The position numbers and the translations under genes are program-made. Positions 37,745 through 45,685 of a stretch of 46,347 nt of DNA are shown one piece after another; position 1 is the stretch's first letter; each line of letters starts with the position of its first letter. The notes beneath the pieces are model-generated. The model made no database searches. It saw only the letters and a program-made list of their open reading frames with translations, and was not told the origin of the DNA. Origin of the DNA: an uncultured Ruminococcus sp. (GTDB lineage: Bacteria; Bacillota; Clostridia; Oscillospirales; Acutalibacteraceae); NCBI GenBank assembly GCA_902798365.1, contig CADBWP010000028.1, forward strand, positions 1-46,347, in the 5' to 3' direction.

Positions 37745-40222
37745 ATGAAGATGACGATTGCCTTGGCAGGCAACCCGAACAGCGGCAAAACCACGCTGTT
37801 CAACGCGCTTACGGGCGCAAACCAATTTGTCGGCAACTGGCCCGGCGTTACCGTTGAAAAAAAGGAAGGTAAGCTGAAAAAGCACAGCGACGTGACTGTC
37901 ACCGACCTTCCGGGTATTTATTCGCTTTCTCCCTACACAATGGAGGAGGTTGTCGCGCGTAATTACCTTATAGACGAGCGACCCGACGCGATACTCAATA
38001 TCGTTGACGGTACCAACCTTGAAAGAAACCTGTATCTCACAACACAGCTTTGCGAGCTGGGCATCCCCGTGGTGGTTGCCGTCAACATGATGGACGTTGT
38101 TGAGAAAACGGGCGTTAAAATCAACACCGCCGAGCTGTCGCGCGCTCTGGGATGCAAGGTCGTTGAGATCTCCGCGCTTAAGAGCAAGGGTATCCGGGAG
38201 GCAGCCGAAGCCGCAATAAAGGCGGCAGAGGAGAAAAAGCCTGTTCCCGGGCACACCTTTGAGGGCTCGGTAGAGCACGCCATAGCGCACATCGAGGAGG
38301 CGTGCGTGCACAACATGCCCGAGGAGCAGCAGCGCTGGTACGCGGTCAAAATATTTGAGCGCGACGAAAAGGTGATCGAAAAGCTCGGGCTCGACGAGGC
38401 TACCGGGAACCACGTAGAAAAGGACATCAAAGCTGTTGAGCAGGAGTATGACGACGACGCCGAAAGCATAATCACCAACGAGCGTTATCTGTACATCGGA
38501 AAGATCATCGACGGCGTGTATAAGAACAAGCAGAAGGGACAGCTTTCAACCTCCGACAAGATCGACAAGGTGGTCACCAACCGCTTTTTGGGTCTGCCGA
38601 TATTCATTGTTGTTATGTTCCTTGTCTATTACATTTCCATGGTCACCGTGGGAACGGCAGCCACCGACTGGGCTAACGACGGTCTGTTCGGCGACGGTTA
38701 TCACCTGTTCGCCATAGGCGATGCGGAGTCCGAGGAACACGCCGAGGCTATAGGCGTACTGGCAGGTTCTGCCGAGTCGGCGGAAAACGACGCGGTGCTT
38801 GAGGCTCTTGATTTTGAGAGCGAGGAATATGACCCCGACGCGGCTGTTTCCGCCGTAAAGGACTTTGCGGCAGGCGTTAAGGCTGACGACGAATTTACCT
38901 ATGAGGTCGAGGATGAGGAAACGCTCGAGGTGAGCGAGGAAACCGTCACGGGCGAGAACGTCAAGGCGGCAGCCGAGGTCTTTGAAAAGAACGGCGGCAA
39001 ATCGGACGACCCCGCCGAGTTCGGCGTATGGGTTCCCGGTATTCCCGCGATAGTCGGCAATTGGCTTGACGCCGCAAACGCCCCCGAATGGCTGTCGGGC
39101 TTGATTTTGGACGGTATCATCGCGGGCGTGGGCGCGGTGCTCGGCTTTGTGCCGCAAATGCTGGTGCTCTTCCTGCTGCTGGCTGTTTTGGAGGCGTGCG
39201 GTTACATGGCGCGAATCGCCTTTGTGCTTGACCGTATCTTCCGCCGCTTCGGTCTTTCGGGCAAATCCTTTATACCGATCCTGATAGGTACGGGCTGCGG
39301 AATCCCCGGCATTATGGCGTCGCGCACCATCGAAAACGAGCGCGACCGCCGCATGACTATAATTACCACCACATTTATTCCGTGCGGCGCCAAGGTTCCC
39401 TTTATTTCCATGATAGCCGGCGCGATCTTCGGCAAGTCGCCGTGGGTCGCCACGGGCGCGTACTTTATCGGAATGGCGGCTATCATCATTTCGGGAATCA
39501 TGCTTAAAAAGACAAAGCCCTTTGCAGGCGAGCCCGCTCCGTTTGTTATGGAGCTTCCTGCATACCACCTGCCCACAATAGGCAATGTGCTCCGTTCAAT
39601 GTGGGAGCGCGGCTGGTCGTTCATCAAAAAGGCAGGCACAATCATCCTGCTTTCAACCATCGTGCTCTGGTTCCTCAGCCGCTTCGGTTGGATCGACGGA
39701 AGCTTTACAATGCTCGGCGAGGAAGAGATCGGCAACAGTATGCTTGCCGCGTTCGGCAACGCTGTGTCGTGGATATTCGCGCCTCTGGGCTGGGGCAACT
39801 GGCAGGCAGCCGTGGCTTCCGTTACGGGTCTTATCGCAAAGGAAAACATCGTGGGCACCATGGGCGTGCTCTACGGCGGCGGAGAGCTCTCAACCTGGGC
39901 AACTCTCGCACAGGTATTCACAGGCATAACGGGCTTCTCCTTCCTCGTGTTCAATCTGCTTTGCGCTCCCTGCTTTGCCGCAATGGGCGCAATCAAAAGA
40001 GAAATGAACTCCGCAAAATGGACGGCGTTCGCTATCCTTTATCAATGCGGCTTTGCTTATGCAGTCGCACTCTGCATCAACCAGATAGGCGGCGCGTTCA
40101 CGGGCAGCCTGAACGTTATCGGTCTTATAGTTTCTATCCTTCTCATAGCAGGTATGCTGTTTATGCTGTTTAAGCCTTACAAGGAGGCAAGCAAGCTGAC
40201 CAAGAATGTAAAAATCAAATAA
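37745..40222 (+). CDS. feoB: Ferrous iron transporter B
   Basis: The 825-residue protein is the Fe(II) permease of the inner membrane. The N-terminal G domain shows G1 GNPNSGKT (residues 9-16), G3 DLPG (54-57), G4 NMMD (114-117) and a G5-like SALKSKG (about 143-149), followed by the GDI helix bundle. About ten membrane helices follow, including two Gate-like cores (LIGTGCGIPGIMASR near 513 and LLCAPCFAAMGAIKRE near 738). Between the first and second helix is an unusually long acidic, non-membrane insert (about residues 310-425). The ATG follows GAGGAG. It is the third gene of the feo operon and is followed after 13 bp by its small Cys-rich partner. Confidence 0.96.
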   Translation: MKMTIALAGNPNSGKTTLFNALTGANQFVGNWPGVTVEKKEGKLKKHSDVTVTDLPGIYSLSPYTMEEVVARNYLIDERPDAILNIVDGTNLERNLYLTTQLCELGIPVVVAVNMMDVVEKTGVKINTAELSRALGCKVVEISALKSKGIREAAEAAIKAAEEKKPVPGHTFEGSVEHAIAHIEEACVHNMPEEQQRWYAVKIFERDEKVIEKLGLDEATGNHVEKDIKAVEQEYDDDAESIITNERYLYIGKIIDGVYKNKQKGQLSTSDKIDKVVTNRFLGLPIFIVVMFLVYYISMVTVGTAATDWANDGLFGDGYHLFAIGDAESEEHAEAIGVLAGSAESAENDAVLEALDFESEEYDPDAAVSAVKDFAAGVKADDEFTYEVEDEETLEVSEETVTGENVKAAAEVFEKNGGKSDDPAEFGVWVPGIPAIVGNWLDAANAPEWLSGLILDGIIAGVGAVLGFVPQMLVLFLLLAVLEACGYMARIAFVLDRIFRRFGLSGKSFIPILIGTGCGIPGIMASRTIENERDRRMTIITTTFIPCGAKVPFISMIAGAIFGKSPWVATGAYFIGMAAIIISGIMLKKTKPFAGEPAPFVMELPAYHLPTIGNVLRSMWERGWSFIKKAGTIILLSTIVLWFLSRFGWIDGSFTMLGEEEIGNSMLAAFGNAVSWIFAPLGWGNWQAAVASVTGLIAKENIVGTMGVLYGGGELSTWATLAQVFTGITGFSFLVFNLLCAPCFAAMGAIKREMNSAKWTAFAILYQCGFAYAVALCINQIGGAFTGSLNVIGLIVSILLIAGMLFMLFKPYKEASKLTKNVKIK

Positions 40223-40235
40223 GGAGTTGAGCAGT

Positions 40236-40424
40236 ATGCTCCAATGGATATCCGCAAATATCTGGACGATAATAATATGCGCCGTGCTTATCGGCATTGT
40301 TGCTGCTATCATTATAAGTATGATAAGAAAAAAACGCAGCGGCAAATCCGTGGTATGCAACTGCGGCTGCTGCAAGGGCTGTGCCATGCAGGGCTCGTGC
40401 CACGGCACACATAAAGAATCATAA
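40236..40424 (+). CDS. FeoB-associated Cys-rich membrane protein
   Basis: This 62-residue protein has one N-terminal helix (about 8-32), a basic IRKKRSGK stop-transfer, and a C-terminal Cys cluster CNCGCCKGCAMQGSC with six Cys. This matches the FeoB-associated family (Pfam FeoB_associated), which may play the role FeoC plays elsewhere. The ATG at 40236 has AAGGAG 9 bp upstream; a TTG at 40227 would overlap that site. It is the last gene of the feo operon, before a strong terminator. Its biochemical role is not proven; a metal-binding or FeoB-assembly role is likely. Confidence 0.85.
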   Translation: MLQWISANIWTIIICAVLIGIVAAIIISMIRKKRSGKSVVCNCGCCKGCAMQGSCHGTHKES

Positions 40425-40433
40425 GCAAAACAA

Positions 40434-40475
40434 ACCGCCGTGTCACCTTTGGTTTGGGTGACACGGCGGTTTATA
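40434..40475. terminator. Bidirectional terminator, feo operon and ubiquitin-domain gene
   Basis: A perfect 14-bp stem ACCGCCGTGTCACC/GGTGACACGGCGGT (40434-40447 and 40457-40470) with a 9-nt loop has an A-rich left flank and TT-rich right flank, serving genes arriving from both sides. Confidence 0.85.
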
Positions 40476-40496
40476 TTATCTGCCGTTATTGTTTTG

Positions 40497-42707
40497 TTAT
40501 CCCAAAGCAACGCTGTATTCCGCTGCGAACTGCTGAATAAGCGTAGCGTCGGCTATGGTGACATTTTCGTCGCCGTCAACGTCGGCAGCCGCAAAGTATG
40601 CGCCGTTCAGGGGTTCATACTCGGCAATATGGCGCTGCACCGCCGTGACGTCGCGCACATCGACCACACCGTCGCCGTTGGCGTCGCCCTTGACGGGCAC
40701 GTCGATCGCCTGTGCCGACAGAAACATCCACAGCAACATTCTGCCGGAGGAATCGGTCACAGTTGCGTTTTTGATGTTGACAACGGTTTTATCATCAAAC
40801 CAGTAGCCAAAAGCGGGTTCGAGCATTAGGTCTGTATAATAAGTTTCGCCCGCTGCAAAGGTTCCCTCAAAAACGTCGTTATAGCCGTCGCTGTTCTCGT
40901 ACTGCCAGTAGGTATACTGATAGTCGTCCGGGGCATAAATCGTGTAGTGCGCGCCGGCTTCGGTGATTATAACGGGCGCGGGGGTAAGAAAATCGTTGAC
41001 CATGGTCACCGTGGTGCCTGCCACGGGCTTTTCAAGCGCGAGGCTGACGCTTTTAATTTTTGTGAAGAAGCAGGCATATACGGTCATGTCAGAGGTGACG
41101 GGAGTATCCAGCAGCGTTCCCGCGTCGTTATTGAATTCCTCATCATCGTTAAAATCCGCCAAAGGCTTTGTGGCGAGGTCGCGGAAAATGCGGTCTTCGT
41201 TTTCCATTGCGTCCAATGTTTCATAAACCCCATCATAATATACTGCCTCAAAGAATCGAGTGCCGTGCGCGGCAGTCACCGTCAGGGGCTCGCCGTTGCC
41301 GTCCAAATCGATCGTTATGGTGTGCCGAATCAATTCAAACACAGGGGTAAGCTCAACGTCGGACGACGGCATAACAAAGCTGTTGTTCTCTATGCTCACA
41401 TCGGCGCCTGCAATCTGCCAGCCGCTCAGGCAGTAATTCTCCTCGGGTGTTACGGTCAGGCTGACAATATCGCCGAGGTTGGCGCTGTTCGTTCCTGCGG
41501 TCACGGTTCCGTGCTCTGCCTGATTTACGGTAACGCTGTGCGGGGAGCCATACACATAGGTGACAAAGCGCACGGTGTCGCCCTTGTAGGCATAATCGCC
41601 CACGCTTACGATAAAGGTCACGGCGGCTTCGGTGCTTCTGCGGTAATCAAAGCTGAACCTGCCGTCCTCGTCGGTCGTTCTCGTCCAGTAGCCTGCGGAG
41701 CTGTCGGTGGTGATGTGTATTTCCGTATTCGGCAGGGGGAGGCCGTCGGGATAGGTGAGAGTGCCTTCAAGGGTGAAAAAAGTATCTATCTGTGCCTGAC
41801 GCGGAGCAGACGCGGTGAGAATAACGTCTGTCTGCGGCAGCACGGTAACGGGAGCAAGATACTCCGCGCCGCCCGTATCGCACTTATAGTAGAGCCGCAG
41901 GGTGTAATCCCCGGGTTCTGCATCCTCGGGCACGGTAACAGAGCAAACGATATTTAAGTCTCCGAAAAGTGAGAAGGTACTGCGGATACCCTCTGTCAAT
42001 ACCTCGCCGTCGTGAATCAGCTGATAATGGTAATTATCTCTGCTGACGGGTGTGCCGTCGATGCTGTTTGTAAGCAAGCCCTGCGCTCCGATAGTTTCGC
42101 CCGGATAAGCGGTTTCGTTGGCATACATGTTCACAAACGAGAATCCGACATAGGTGTCATAAAACACGGGTCTGTAGGTTTTGCCGAATTGATCGTAGCT
42201 CGCAAGGCTCCAGCTGTCAAAGAGAAATCTGCCCTCGGTGTCGCCGGGCTTTTCGGGTACAAGCTCAGTCTCGGGCTCGGGCTCTCCCGGGTACCATATT
42301 TTTTCGTCAAGCACGGAGCCGTCGCCGTTCAGCCAGGTCACGCTGTAGTCATCGTCGTCATCGTCGCGGGTCCTGAGTACCAGCTGAAGCGTGCTTTCGT
42401 TGTGAATGTTGTAATCGGCGAGCGTTCTGCCGTCCTCCAGCCAGTTGCCGTTAAACATCAGCCGCTGCTGATCGGGCGGAAGCCCTTCCTTGTCCTGTAT
42501 CTTCTGCTTGATGTTTTCAATGGTGTCGCTGCCATCCACCTCTAAGGTGAGGGCTTTTCCCGACAGCATGCGCACGAATATCTGCATGCCCACAGGCTCC
42601 GAGCCTGCCGAGGCTGCGCCTGCCGACAGCGGAAAAGCGCCGAGCAGTATGCAAAGTGAAAGTGCAAAAGCTAAGATTTTTGCCAAGGTTTTACGCGTCT
42701 TTTTCAT
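40497..42707 (-). CDS. Secreted ubiquitin-domain protein with C-terminal dockerin
   Basis: This 736-residue exported protein has a signal peptide (about 1-32, cleaved near AGAA-S), then a ubiquitin-like domain (residues 41-116) starting MQIFV and matching eukaryotic ubiquitin at 55 of 76 positions by hand alignment. A run of six Asp follows directly. Then come a short beta-repeat ([21 protein letters not shown]), two Ig/carboxypeptidase-regulatory-like beta domains (about 180-270 and 285-375), and an InlB B-repeat-like unit (about 385-450). A dockerin pair closes the protein ([19 protein letters not shown] and [18 protein letters not shown], about 673-733). The ATG at 42707 follows AAGGAGG. 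Ubiquitin in a bacterial extracellular protein suggests origin from a eukaryote; its role is unknown. Confidence 0.9.
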   Translation of the reverse strand: MKKTRKTLAKILAFALSLCILLGAFPLSAGAASAGSEPVGMQIFVRMLSGKALTLEVDGSDTIENIKQKIQDKEGLPPDQQRLMFNGNWLEDGRTLADYNIHNESTLQLVLRTRDDDDDDYSVTWLNGDGSVLDEKIWYPGEPEPETELVPEKPGDTEGRFLFDSWSLASYDQFGKTYRPVFYDTYVGFSFVNMYANETAYPGETIGAQGLLTNSIDGTPVSRDNYHYQLIHDGEVLTEGIRSTFSLFGDLNIVCSVTVPEDAEPGDYTLRLYYKCDTGGAEYLAPVTVLPQTDVILTASAPRQAQIDTFFTLEGTLTYPDGLPLPNTEIHITTDSSAGYWTRTTDEDGRFSFDYRRSTEAAVTFIVSVGDYAYKGDTVRFVTYVYGSPHSVTVNQAEHGTVTAGTNSANLGDIVSLTVTPEENYCLSGWQIAGADVSIENNSFVMPSSDVELTPVFELIRHTITIDLDGNGEPLTVTAAHGTRFFEAVYYDGVYETLDAMENEDRIFRDLATKPLADFNDDEEFNNDAGTLLDTPVTSDMTVYACFFTKIKSVSLALEKPVAGTTVTMVNDFLTPAPVIITEAGAHYTIYAPDDYQYTYWQYENSDGYNDVFEGTFAAGETYYTDLMLEPAFGYWFDDKTVVNIKNATVTDSSGRMLLWMFLSAQAIDVPVKGDANGDGVVDVRDVTAVQRHIAEYEPLNGAYFAAADVDGDENVTIADATLIQQFAAEYSVALG
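42360..42587 (-). other. Ubiquitin domain within secreted protein
   Basis: Codons 41-116. Conserved with ubiquitin: Lys11, Lys27, Lys29, Lys33, Leu8, Val70, Arg42, Arg72, and the blocks KIQDKEG, PPDQQRL and LEDGRTL. Changed: Lys6 to Arg, Lys48 to Asn, Lys63 to Asn, Ile44 to Met, His68 to Gln, Gly75-Gly76 to Asp-Asp. It therefore lacks the C-terminal diglycine needed for conjugation and the two main chain-forming lysines. Confidence 0.92.
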
Positions 42708-42748
42708 GGTTGATGCCTCCTTGTTTCAGTAGTTTTTTCTTTGGTTAT

Positions 42749-42778
42749 ATTGTACAATATTTCATTTATTGTTGTCAA
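42749..42778 (-). promoter_or_regulatory. Promoter of ubiquitin-domain gene
   Basis: On the minus strand TTGACA (42773-42778) and TACAAT (42749-42754), 18-bp spacer. It gives a leader of about 35 nt. Confidence 0.7.
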
Positions 42779-42817
42779 TATTAAAACGAAAATAACCTGT
42801 AATACGGCAAAAATAAC

Positions 42818-42848
42818 TTGTGGATAAATGCCGCTTTTCTGTTATAAT
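42818..42848 (+). promoter_or_regulatory. Possible promoter for GNAT gene
   Basis: TATAAT at 42843-42848 with TTGTGG at 42818-42823; the 19-bp spacer is long, so the -35 assignment is uncertain. Confidence 0.4.
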
Positions 42849-42883
42849 GTAATTGACGGAAAATATGTTGAAAGGGTGTCAAA

Positions 42884-43363
42884 ATGATTATCAGAGCATA
42901 TGAACAGGGCGATTTAAGCCAAATGATCCCGATTTGGAACGAGGTCGTCGAGGAAGGAACGGCGTTTCCGCAGGAGGAATGTCTGGACATGGTGTCAGGC
43001 GCGGAGTTTTTTGCCTCGCAAAGCCATTGCGGAGTCGCGGTTGAGGACGGCACGGTATATGGTCTGTACATCCTGCACCCGAACAATATCGGCAGGTGCG
43101 GTCACATTTGCAACGCAAGCTATGCGGTGGCATCGCACAGCAGAGGAATGCACATAGGGGAGAGGCTTGTGACGGACTGCATCAAAACCGCAAGGGAGCT
43201 GGGCTTTTTGGTTTTGCAGTTCAATGCCGTTGTTGAGACAAACACACGCGCGCGGCGGCTTTATGAAAAGCTGGGATTTACTCAGCTCGGCGTTATTCCC
43301 AACGGATTCAGAATGAAGGACGGCAGCTACGAGGCGATCTGTCCGTATTATATAGAGCTGTAA
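42884..43363 (+). CDS. GNAT family N-acetyltransferase
   Basis: The 159-residue protein has the GNAT fold pattern: IIRAYEQGDLSQMIPIWNEV at the start, the acetyl-CoA site SRGMHIGERLVTDCI (about residues 87-101, RxxGxG/A-like) and NTRARRLYEKLGF near residue 122. Acetyl-CoA-dependent acetylation of a small amine or antibiotic is likely; the substrate is unknown. ATG 42884 follows GAAAGGGTG. It is transcribed divergently from the ubiquitin-domain gene and stands alone before the DtxR-family regulator. Unlike the remnant at 18484, it is intact. Confidence 0.88.
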   Translation: MIIRAYEQGDLSQMIPIWNEVVEEGTAFPQEECLDMVSGAEFFASQSHCGVAVEDGTVYGLYILHPNNIGRCGHICNASYAVASHSRGMHIGERLVTDCIKTARELGFLVLQFNAVVETNTRARRLYEKLGFTQLGVIPNGFRMKDGSYEAICPYYIEL

Positions 43364-43383
43364 TAAAACGGAAGCTCGGACAC

Positions 43384-43412
43384 TTGCCAAACAAAGCAAA
43401 ACATGCTATAAT
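43384..43412 (+). promoter_or_regulatory. Promoter of DtxR-family regulator
   Basis: TTGCCA at 43384-43389 and TATAAT at 43407-43412, 17-bp spacer. CTGTTAGTAAACA just after the -10 contains a GTTAG half-site like those in the feo leader. Confidence 0.7.
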
Positions 43413-43441
43413 CCTGTTAGTAAACAACGGAGGTGGGCTCT

Positions 43442-43810
43442 ATGGTACTCAAGGAATCGGGCGAGATGTATCTTGAGACGATCTATGTCCTCAGCAAGCA
43501 AAAGGGCTTTGTACGCGCTATCGACGTCGGTGCGGAGCTCGGCTATTCAAAACCCAGCGTAAGCCGCGCCATGGGACTTTTGCGCGAGGGCGGCTATATA
43601 ACCGTAGGCAAGGACGGAGGTCTTTCTCTTACAGAGGCAGGCATAGAGGTTGCCGAGCGCACCTATGAGCGCCATACCATTTTAAGCGAGCTGTTTATGA
43701 GGCTCGGCGTTGATGAAGAAAACGCCGTCAATGACGCCTGCAAAATAGAGCATGTTATCAGCGCAACCACCTTTGACGCGCTGAAAAAGCATTTAAATGA
43801 GCATCTTTAA
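43442..43810 (+). CDS. DtxR/MntR-family metal-dependent regulator
   Basis: The 122-residue protein has an N-terminal winged helix (GEMYLETIYVLSKQKGFVRAIDVGAELGYSKPSVSRAMGLL, about 7-47) and a metal-binding dimer domain with ERHTILSELFMRLGV near residue 80 and CKIEHVISATTFDALKKHL near 101; the His/Cys/Glu pattern (E..RH, CxxEH) is that of DtxR/MntR. The short size, with no SH3-like third domain, is MntR-like. It probably represses metal uptake when Fe(II) or Mn(II) is high. The palindromes at the feo operon, 6 kb upstream, resemble DtxR boxes and are good candidate targets. The start at 43442 follows GGAGGTG. Confidence 0.9.
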   Translation: MVLKESGEMYLETIYVLSKQKGFVRAIDVGAELGYSKPSVSRAMGLLREGGYITVGKDGGLSLTEAGIEVAERTYERHTILSELFMRLGVDEENAVNDACKIEHVISATTFDALKKHLNEHL

Positions 43811-43894
43811 TTCCCCAGCCGACGGATCGATTTCTGCCGGCTGATATTTATTGGGGCGTGCTGCAACAAAAAGACTTCGCAGGGAAGTGATAAC

Positions 43895-45685
43895 GTGAAA
43901 CAATTGAAGGGCAGGGTATGGCTGTCGGTCATAGCCGCGCTCATGCTGATATTGCTGGGCTGGCTTATCTGGCAAAACGCGAGGATCGCGGCAAGGGTCG
44001 ATTCAACCTCACGATATACCGTTATGCTCGAGGGCGAATACTCGCTTGACGGCGGCGACTGGAAGCCCATCGACAACGAAAAGCCGATAGAGGAGCATTT
44101 TAAAAAGGCCGTGTTTCGCGGCAGGCTGCTTGAGGACATCGAATTTTACGGCATAATGAACGTTTTTTCAAAGAACGTATGGTACAGGCTTTGTGACAGC
44201 GACGGAGACGAGCTTTGCTCCTACAAGCCCCTCGCTTCCGATACTCCCGGCTACCACGTGAATCTGGTCAATCACGACGAACCGGTGTTTTACACGGGCA
44301 AGGATGTGACGCTTGAGGTGGAGTTTCCCTATGAGCCCGCGACCGAGAGCTTTTCCGACTGCTTCAAGGTAATGCTGAGCGAGAGCGAGGGCGCGTATCT
44401 GCGGTTTTTCTTTGACGCCCTGCCGTCTATAGTAATGTTTCTGCTCGTGTGCTTTTTCGGCGTGTTCTTTTTCCCCGTGGCAAGCGGACTTTTGGGCAGA
44501 ATAGATTTCAGATACGTGGCGTTCGGCGGACTGTGCTTTTTTGCGGGTCTATTCATGGTGATCGAAAAAATCTGCGGCTATACGAACCTGTGGATAATGG
44601 ATCCCGCCGTTTGCATGATGACGGACAAGGTCGCGGGCTGCTTCTTTGCGCTTGCGGTGCTCATATACCTGCGCTCGCTGCTGCGCGGCAGGGTGGTAAA
44701 AATAATTGCAAATGTTGTTATCACGGCGTTTTTTGCCCTTACGCTCGGCTGCGTCGTTTTGCAGGCTACGGGCACGGCAGATATGATGACCACCGCCGCC
44801 GTAAGGTATCCTGCGGTTATAGTCTGTGCTGCGGTAACGGCTGCGCTGCTTTGCACGGAGATCCCCGGCAAAAAGGGCTTTGCGCTGTTTGACTATCTTA
44901 TTTCGTGGCTGCCGCTGGGCATATCTCTTGTTATAGACATCATCGACTTTTACCTGCATATCTCGGGCTCAAAATATCTGCAAATCGGTCTTGCCGTCAC
45001 CATCATCTATCAGATGGTGCGCTTTGGTATGGATTTCAGCCGCCAGTACAGGGAGGCTATCCGATATCAGCAGGTGCAGCGCGAGCTGTACGAGGCAAAG
45101 GTGAGCGTTATGGTCAGCCAGATAAGACCGCATTTTATGTACAATGCGCTCAGCTCCATCGCAATTCTTTGCAAGCTCGACCCCGACACCGCCTACAAGG
45201 CGACGGTGACGTTTTCCGATTACCTGCGCGGCAATATGGATTCTCTTAAGCAGACCGCGCCCGTTCCCTTCTCGCAGGAGCTTGAGCACCTTAAAAAGTA
45301 TTTGTACATCGAAAAGCTCAGATTTGACGATAAGCTCAACATCGAGTACGACATTCGTGACATCGATTTTGAGATACCTCTGCTGTCGGTTCAGCCTCTT
45401 GTGGAAAACGCCGTCAAGCACGGCGTGGGCATGAAGGAGGACGGCGGCACGGTAAAAATATCATCCCGCGAAACCGAAACAGCCCACGAGGTTATAATCG
45501 AGGACGACGGCGTGGGCTTTGACATAAACCAAACAAAGGACGACGGCAGGTCGCACGTAGGCATGGAAAACACCAAAAAACGCCTGCGCGACATGTGCGG
45601 CGGCGAGGTGATAATAACAAGCGAAACAGGCAAGGGAACCACGGCGAGGGTTGTTATCCCCAAAAAGGAGGAAAAAGCCATATGA
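43895..45685 (+). CDS. LytS/YehU-type sensor histidine kinase
   Basis: The 596-residue protein has an N-terminal membrane segment (about 8-27), an extracellular sensor domain (about 30-165), a seven-helix membrane block of 7TMR-DISM type (about 170-375), then a His_kinase domain with phospho-acceptor His413 in SQIRPHFMYNALSSI and an ATPase domain with LVENAVKHG near residue 503 and DDGVGFD near residue 540. It should phosphorylate the response regulator encoded next, whose ATG overlaps its TGA. It starts at GTG 43895 behind AGGGAAGTGA. The signal is unknown. Confidence 0.9.
   Translation: MKQLKGRVWLSVIAALMLILLGWLIWQNARIAARVDSTSRYTVMLEGEYSLDGGDWKPIDNEKPIEEHFKKAVFRGRLLEDIEFYGIMNVFSKNVWYRLCDSDGDELCSYKPLASDTPGYHVNLVNHDEPVFYTGKDVTLEVEFPYEPATESFSDCFKVMLSESEGAYLRFFFDALPSIVMFLLVCFFGVFFFPVASGLLGRIDFRYVAFGGLCFFAGLFMVIEKICGYTNLWIMDPAVCMMTDKVAGCFFALAVLIYLRSLLRGRVVKIIANVVITAFFALTLGCVVLQATGTADMMTTAAVRYPAVIVCAAVTAALLCTEIPGKKGFALFDYLISWLPLGISLVIDIIDFYLHISGSKYLQIGLAVTIIYQMVRFGMDFSRQYREAIRYQQVQRELYEAKVSVMVSQIRPHFMYNALSSIAILCKLDPDTAYKATVTFSDYLRGNMDSLKQTAPVPFSQELEHLKKYLYIEKLRFDDKLNIEYDIRDIDFEIPLLSVQPLVENAVKHGVGMKEDGGTVKISSRETETAHEVIIEDDGVGFDINQTKDDGRSHVGMENTKKRLRDMCGGEVIITSETGKGTTARVVIPKKEEKAI

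Noticed and set aside
38546-39568. 340-residue frame antisense to feoB
   Set aside because: Shadow of a strongly conserved gene, with no family pattern and no ribosome site.
40947-41957. 336-residue plus-strand frame
   Set aside because: Lies antisense to the ubiquitin-domain gene, whose signal peptide, ubiquitin and dockerin motifs are clear.
15404-42707. Cellulosome gene cluster
   Set aside because: Two dockerin proteins are present, but no cohesin, scaffoldin or glycoside hydrolase gene lies in the window.
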